Part shown: piece by piece, positions 56,587-60,000 of the stretch | Layout: each line of letters starts with the position of its first letter | Numbering within the stretch: the stretch's first letter is position 1 | Source of the DNA: Takakia lepidozioides | Taxonomy: Eukaryota > Streptophyta > Takakiopsida > Takakiales > Takakiaceae | Assembly: GCA_030704615.1 (NCBI GenBank) | Contig: CM060731.1 | Span: forward strand, 40,674,001 to 40,734,000 | DNA: 60,000 bases | Direction: 5' to 3' | Made by a program: the position numbers and the translations under genes | Notes under the pieces: model-generated | Told to the model about the DNA's origin: nothing | Seen by the model: the letters and a program-made list of their open reading frames with translations, nothing else | Databases searched by the model: none

Positions 56587-59307
56587 TATTTCGGGATGAA
56601 GAGGTGAACCAGGAAGATGGGCTTACAGATGAGTATGCATATGACTATGATAACTATGTGGATGAGTCAATGTGGGGTGTCGACGCCCATATTCTCTGTA
56701 CTCCGGTACGCACCTACCTGTTATTTGGGGATTGGAAAGGGGGAATCAGTATTGCCACCTTTCCAGCTGTAAGAGTTCTAGGTACACATGTAGGTGTTTG
56801 TGTCATATAAGAGTTAATGACCAGTCTGCTAGCTTGCCAGAGGGGAACTTCAGGGAAGTGAAGATGACTGTTTCAGGTTTATGGAGCCATGTGGTGACAG
56901 GTCATAGCTGACATCGATCAAGATGGAGTGGAAATGATTGTCGCAGCATCTTTCTTCTACGACTGTGAGTAAGCCCTTTCTTTCTTGGCTCCCCTTCCTT
57001 GATATTCACTTAACCTCCTCAGTTTCGGAAAGTGGTACATGGCTGTGTATGCTCATTGTAGTAGTAGTGCTACTCTAGGAAGGGTCTAATTGTAAAGGTT
57101 GTGGAAGCAATGAATAGCTTCGAATCAGCTAATTAACTGGAGGCTAAGATCATGGGGAGGTGGGCCAGATATTATGACATGCCAGAAGCAGGTTAAATGG
57201 ACTCAGGAACTCGACCTCAGCACGGTATATCGTGCCTACATTTACTCTTCACCAACTGTTGCGGACGTGGATAATGATGGATACCTGGAAATTCTTGTTG
57301 GCACCTCCTTTGGCTTCCTCTATGTTCTTCACCACAATGGTATCACATCTTCCTCCAACATTAGTTGTATGTGCTCCAACAAGGAATGTCCACATGTTTA
57401 CATTTTCCCTGAAAGTTTGTTATGTGTGTGCTTTGTATGTTGTCCTGTGGAGAGATTGAGAACCAGCAATTGATTTGGTACTGCAGGCACACTGAAAGCG
57501 CCATTCCCACTGTTGATGGGGGAGATTCAGGGACAAGTGATAGCAGCTGATATCAATGATGATGGGGACATCGAGATAGTGTGTGCTGATGTGCGTGGTA
57601 ATGTGGCTACCTGGACTGGGGAAGGCAAGGAAGTTTGGGATGCTCATCTGAAGAGCTCATTGCACAGGTAGCTTTGATCCTGTTCATAAACTGACTTCCA
57701 GTGTGGGTGCTTGACAATGCTGGCTGGCTGGAATTTCCGCTCTGTTACGTACATCTGCATAATGGCGTTCTTTTCTTCGGGTGCTGGATTGTCCCTTGAA
57801 CCTGCTCTCCCTACAAGGTTTTCAGTTGTCTGTTTGTTCTGGGTGGCTTGTAACAGTTGATGAGGTGTGGGGCAGGGACTGACAGGCGGTGATGTAGATG
57901 GGGATGGGCATACAGATGTGGTGGTTCCCACATCCTCAGGCAATATATATGTGCTCAAGGGTTCTGATGGAACGATGGTGCGACATTATCCCTTTCGCAC
58001 TCATGGCTGTGTAATGGCTCCAGTTCTCTTGGTGGATCTCAGTAAGCGAGGAGACAATCGCAAGGGGCTGACCATTGCAGTCACTTCTTTTGATGGCTAT
58101 TTCTACCTCATTGATGGCCCTACTGCTTGTGCTGATGCCATTGACATCGGAGAAACTCCGTAAGCAATCAGACTTGCCATGAGGCATTATTTTCTTGCAT
58201 CATCTGTGGTTCAGGTGTGGGATAGGTAGTATTCGCATCAGCTGACAAGAGCCTCCATTGCAGATATAGCATGGTGTTGGCGGAGAATGTTGATGGAGGC
58301 GATGACTTGGACTTCATTGTGACAACTATGAATGGCAATGTCTATTGTTTTCAAACACCTGCTCCCCATCACCCTCTCAAGGTATTCCTGCTAGATGCCA
58401 GTCTCGTTTGCCCAGGTTCCCTTCTTCCAAAGTCTCCTTGGCTGTGCCCCTATGACATGGGACAATAAAGGTATATGCAATGAAGATGTCACCTTGGTTT
58501 GAAAGTTGGAGTGACCGCATATGTGATGGGTAGTTACAGGAATTGTGTATCCCTGCAGCTGAAAGGGATGCCCCCTGATAGGTCGTCTCAAGATAGGCGC
58601 CGAGGTCAACCTCACCTTGAGCTCCTGGAAAGCTCGTTCCTGCTCATCTTCCCACTGGCACTCTTGGTCCACCTTGGTCAGTGTACCCCGCAATCCTCCA
58701 TGGCAAGCAGGCATAACCGGGAAGGCGTATTTATTCTTCCATCCTCATGCTCCTTCCGCGATGAGGCAGATAGCAACTTTTATGTGCAGTTTAAAATTGT
58801 TGACCATTATCGAGCCCTTCCAGGCACCCAGGGACCCTACAATGTCTTGGTAAGCACTCGTCACACCAAGAAAAAGTTGAAAATATGGTGTTCATGACTT
58901 GTGTGACTTCTCTTTGGGATGCATATCAGCTTAGCTCTAACACAGTGAGGGCGCAACTTTTTGGGGTTGCCGGATCAGGTGACACTACTGGTGCGCCAGG
59001 CAACTATCAGGGGCAGAAGTGGATTGTACAGCAGTCGATTTACACTCAGGCTGGTGTGTACACGGTGACGGTACCATGTGTGTCTGTTCAAGCAAATGGC
59101 AGTGTGCTGGTGGAGATGGTTGACGAGAATGGCCTCTATTTCTCTGATGAGTCTGCTCTTACCTTCCATATGCACTACTATCGCATGCTCAAGTGGTTGA
59201 TTGTGCTCCCCTTCTTGGGTATGGTTAGTGTGCTTCTCCTTGTGCACCCAAAGGAAGGAGCTCCACTTCCGTCCCTCTCCACGGACAGACATCTTCATTC
59301 TTGGTGA
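56587..59307 (+). CDS. DEX1: DEX1-like FG-GAP membrane protein, 3' half, probably decayed
   Basis: Homologue of plant DEFECTIVE IN EXINE FORMATION 1, a membrane-anchored Ca-binding FG-GAP protein of the secretory/cell-wall pathway. Exons seen: 56587-56705, 56901-56964, 57186-57339, 57487-57667, 57876-58159, 58264-58381, 58682-58849 and 58930-59307. Calcium-loop FG-GAP motifs include [39 protein letters not shown] and NVDGGDDLD. The C-terminus has a membrane span ([17 protein letters not shown]) and a short tail ([14 protein letters not shown]). The signal peptide and first half are absent. About 15-20 residues after DESMWG and ~35 after FFYD are missing. The second-third and fourth-fifth exon junctions are out of phase. 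The other junctions fit. Either a pseudogene or a copy with unseen micro-exons and a one-base sequence error. Confidence 0.75.
58556..58700 (-). mobile_element. Ty3/gypsy reverse-transcriptase fragment, antisense in DEX1-like intron
   Basis: Minus strand reads [20 protein letters not shown] then [20 protein letters not shown]. This is the end of the RT domain before RNase H (LT.....F.W....q.AF..LK..L..aPiL..P). The acceptor of the seventh DEX1-like exon lies inside it. The fragment ends before the expected TDAS. Confidence 0.6.
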
Positions 59308-59394
59308 AGTTTGATAGCAGCTGTCTAATAGCCATATCCATTTTGGTTACGACATACCACAAAGTTGCATGTCATTATCAAAATGCACCTGAGG

Positions 59395-59490
59395 TTGCAG
59401 AGGCATGTGTAGCTGAAGGAGCAAAGAGAGTGTGGGTCCAGATTCATCCAGGGGGTAGCAAGTTGTCAACTTGGATGAGCTCACAAATGA
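59395..59490 (+). pseudogene. Short OSB-like exon remnant
   Basis: VAEGAKRVWVQIHPGGSKLS then TWMSS resembles the minus-strand OSB-like exon at 28730-28890 (TKEGRDGVWVQIHPRGPD), including at the nucleotide level (GAGTGTGGGTCCAGATTCATCC). The PDFKH core is lost. It may lie in the 3' UTR of the DEX1-like gene. Confidence 0.35.
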
Positions 59491-59499
59491 GCAGAGAGC

Positions 59500-60000
59500 A
59501 AATCAGCACCAGCCAGTGTTCGGATAAAATTAGGTTAAATTTAATCCATACGATTCTTTGACAGTATAAAATATTGTAACACATGGACTGTAGGATCTGT
59601 GTTGTATGCACAGACTTCAATGTGTACAACAATGTATCTTACAAAAGAAGGTTAGGCTTGGCTCAAAATGTTTTTCCATTCTATCCTGGTGTTTTACACC
59701 ACATTTCCTGATTTAGCCCCCAGGCATGCTGGCACTAAATGCGCATTATACAGATTGGCCTTTCTGGGTCCCTCAATTTCACCTGCGTTAGTTCTGGGCT
59801 GGGTTGCTTCCTGCATGGGCCTTCAGAGAGTTCACACCGCAAAACTCCATTGCATGAGATGTTGGGTAAGTGTTTGAAGTTGTGCTCCAATCTTTGCACA
59901 ATTTTCGCATGCATCTAGGCCAATTGCCACAAAGTTGTTTCCTGCCAAGTTTTGTAACTTGAAGCCAGCATAAACATTTAGTTCTCACCTCAGGCTGTAC
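59500..60000. other. No recognisable gene
   Basis: 3' flank to the window end without a coding signature. Confidence 0.35.

Noticed and set aside
1-60000. CRISPR array or bacterial operon
   Set aside because: The 128-bp array has no spacer/repeat structure, and all recognisable genes are eukaryotic and spliced.

Overview
The window looks like nuclear DNA of a land plant. It has spliced genes with GT/AG introns, a D-type cyclin with an N-terminal LxCxE motif, a DEX1-like FG-GAP protein, plant organellar OSB (PDF-motif) exons, PPR sequence and typical plant transposons. I lean towards a non-seed plant such as a moss, because of the PPR-rich sequence and the style of the LINE and transposase remnants. 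That placement is inference, and nothing in the sequence fixes the species. Only two genes look intact from start to stop: an intron-containing histone H2A variant (16588-17953) and a six-exon cyclin D (33921-35892, 355 residues). A DEX1-like gene (56587-59307) keeps its 3' half with good splice sites, but lacks its 5' half and has two junctions out of phase.

Layout. 1-2450: last exon of an OSB-like gene, then a broken OSB half-exon fused to PPR sequence, then an 11-unit array of a ~128-bp PPR-derived repeat. 2450-5540: gene-poor, with duplications, hairpins and one possible CACTA end. 5540-8559: 5'-truncated Ty3/gypsy chromovirus with its 3' LTR. 8560-12520: SINEs, a complete non-autonomous CACTA element with TSD, and a second LTR fragment. 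13744-15622: an unrecognised minus-strand gene, probably decayed. 15740-17953: duplicated AT-rich DNA and the H2A gene. 19490-27345: a transposon graveyard with a hAT transposase pseudogene, a Crypton-like tyrosine recombinase fragment, micro-palindromes, a kinase exon fragment and a Crypton N-domain on the opposite strand. 27969-29724: minus-strand OSB-like exons. 30730-32900: SINE and gene-poor DNA. 32970-35892: cyclin D and its promoter. 35893-47790: about 12 kb without a recognisable gene except a stem-loop near 44.1 kb. 47800-53290: LINE and transposase remnants and two abutting hAT-type elements. 53600-59310: fragments of unrelated nuclear genes (bifunctional-nuclease-like, RsmD-like, DEX1-like), one carrying an antisense Ty3/gypsy fragment in an intron.

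The genes do not form a pathway. The main story is fragment capture and transposon nesting around a few ordinary plant genes. The most unusual items are the PPR-derived satellite, the Crypton-type recombinase pieces in a plant, the head-to-tail hAT pair sharing target-site copies, and the divergent H2A.
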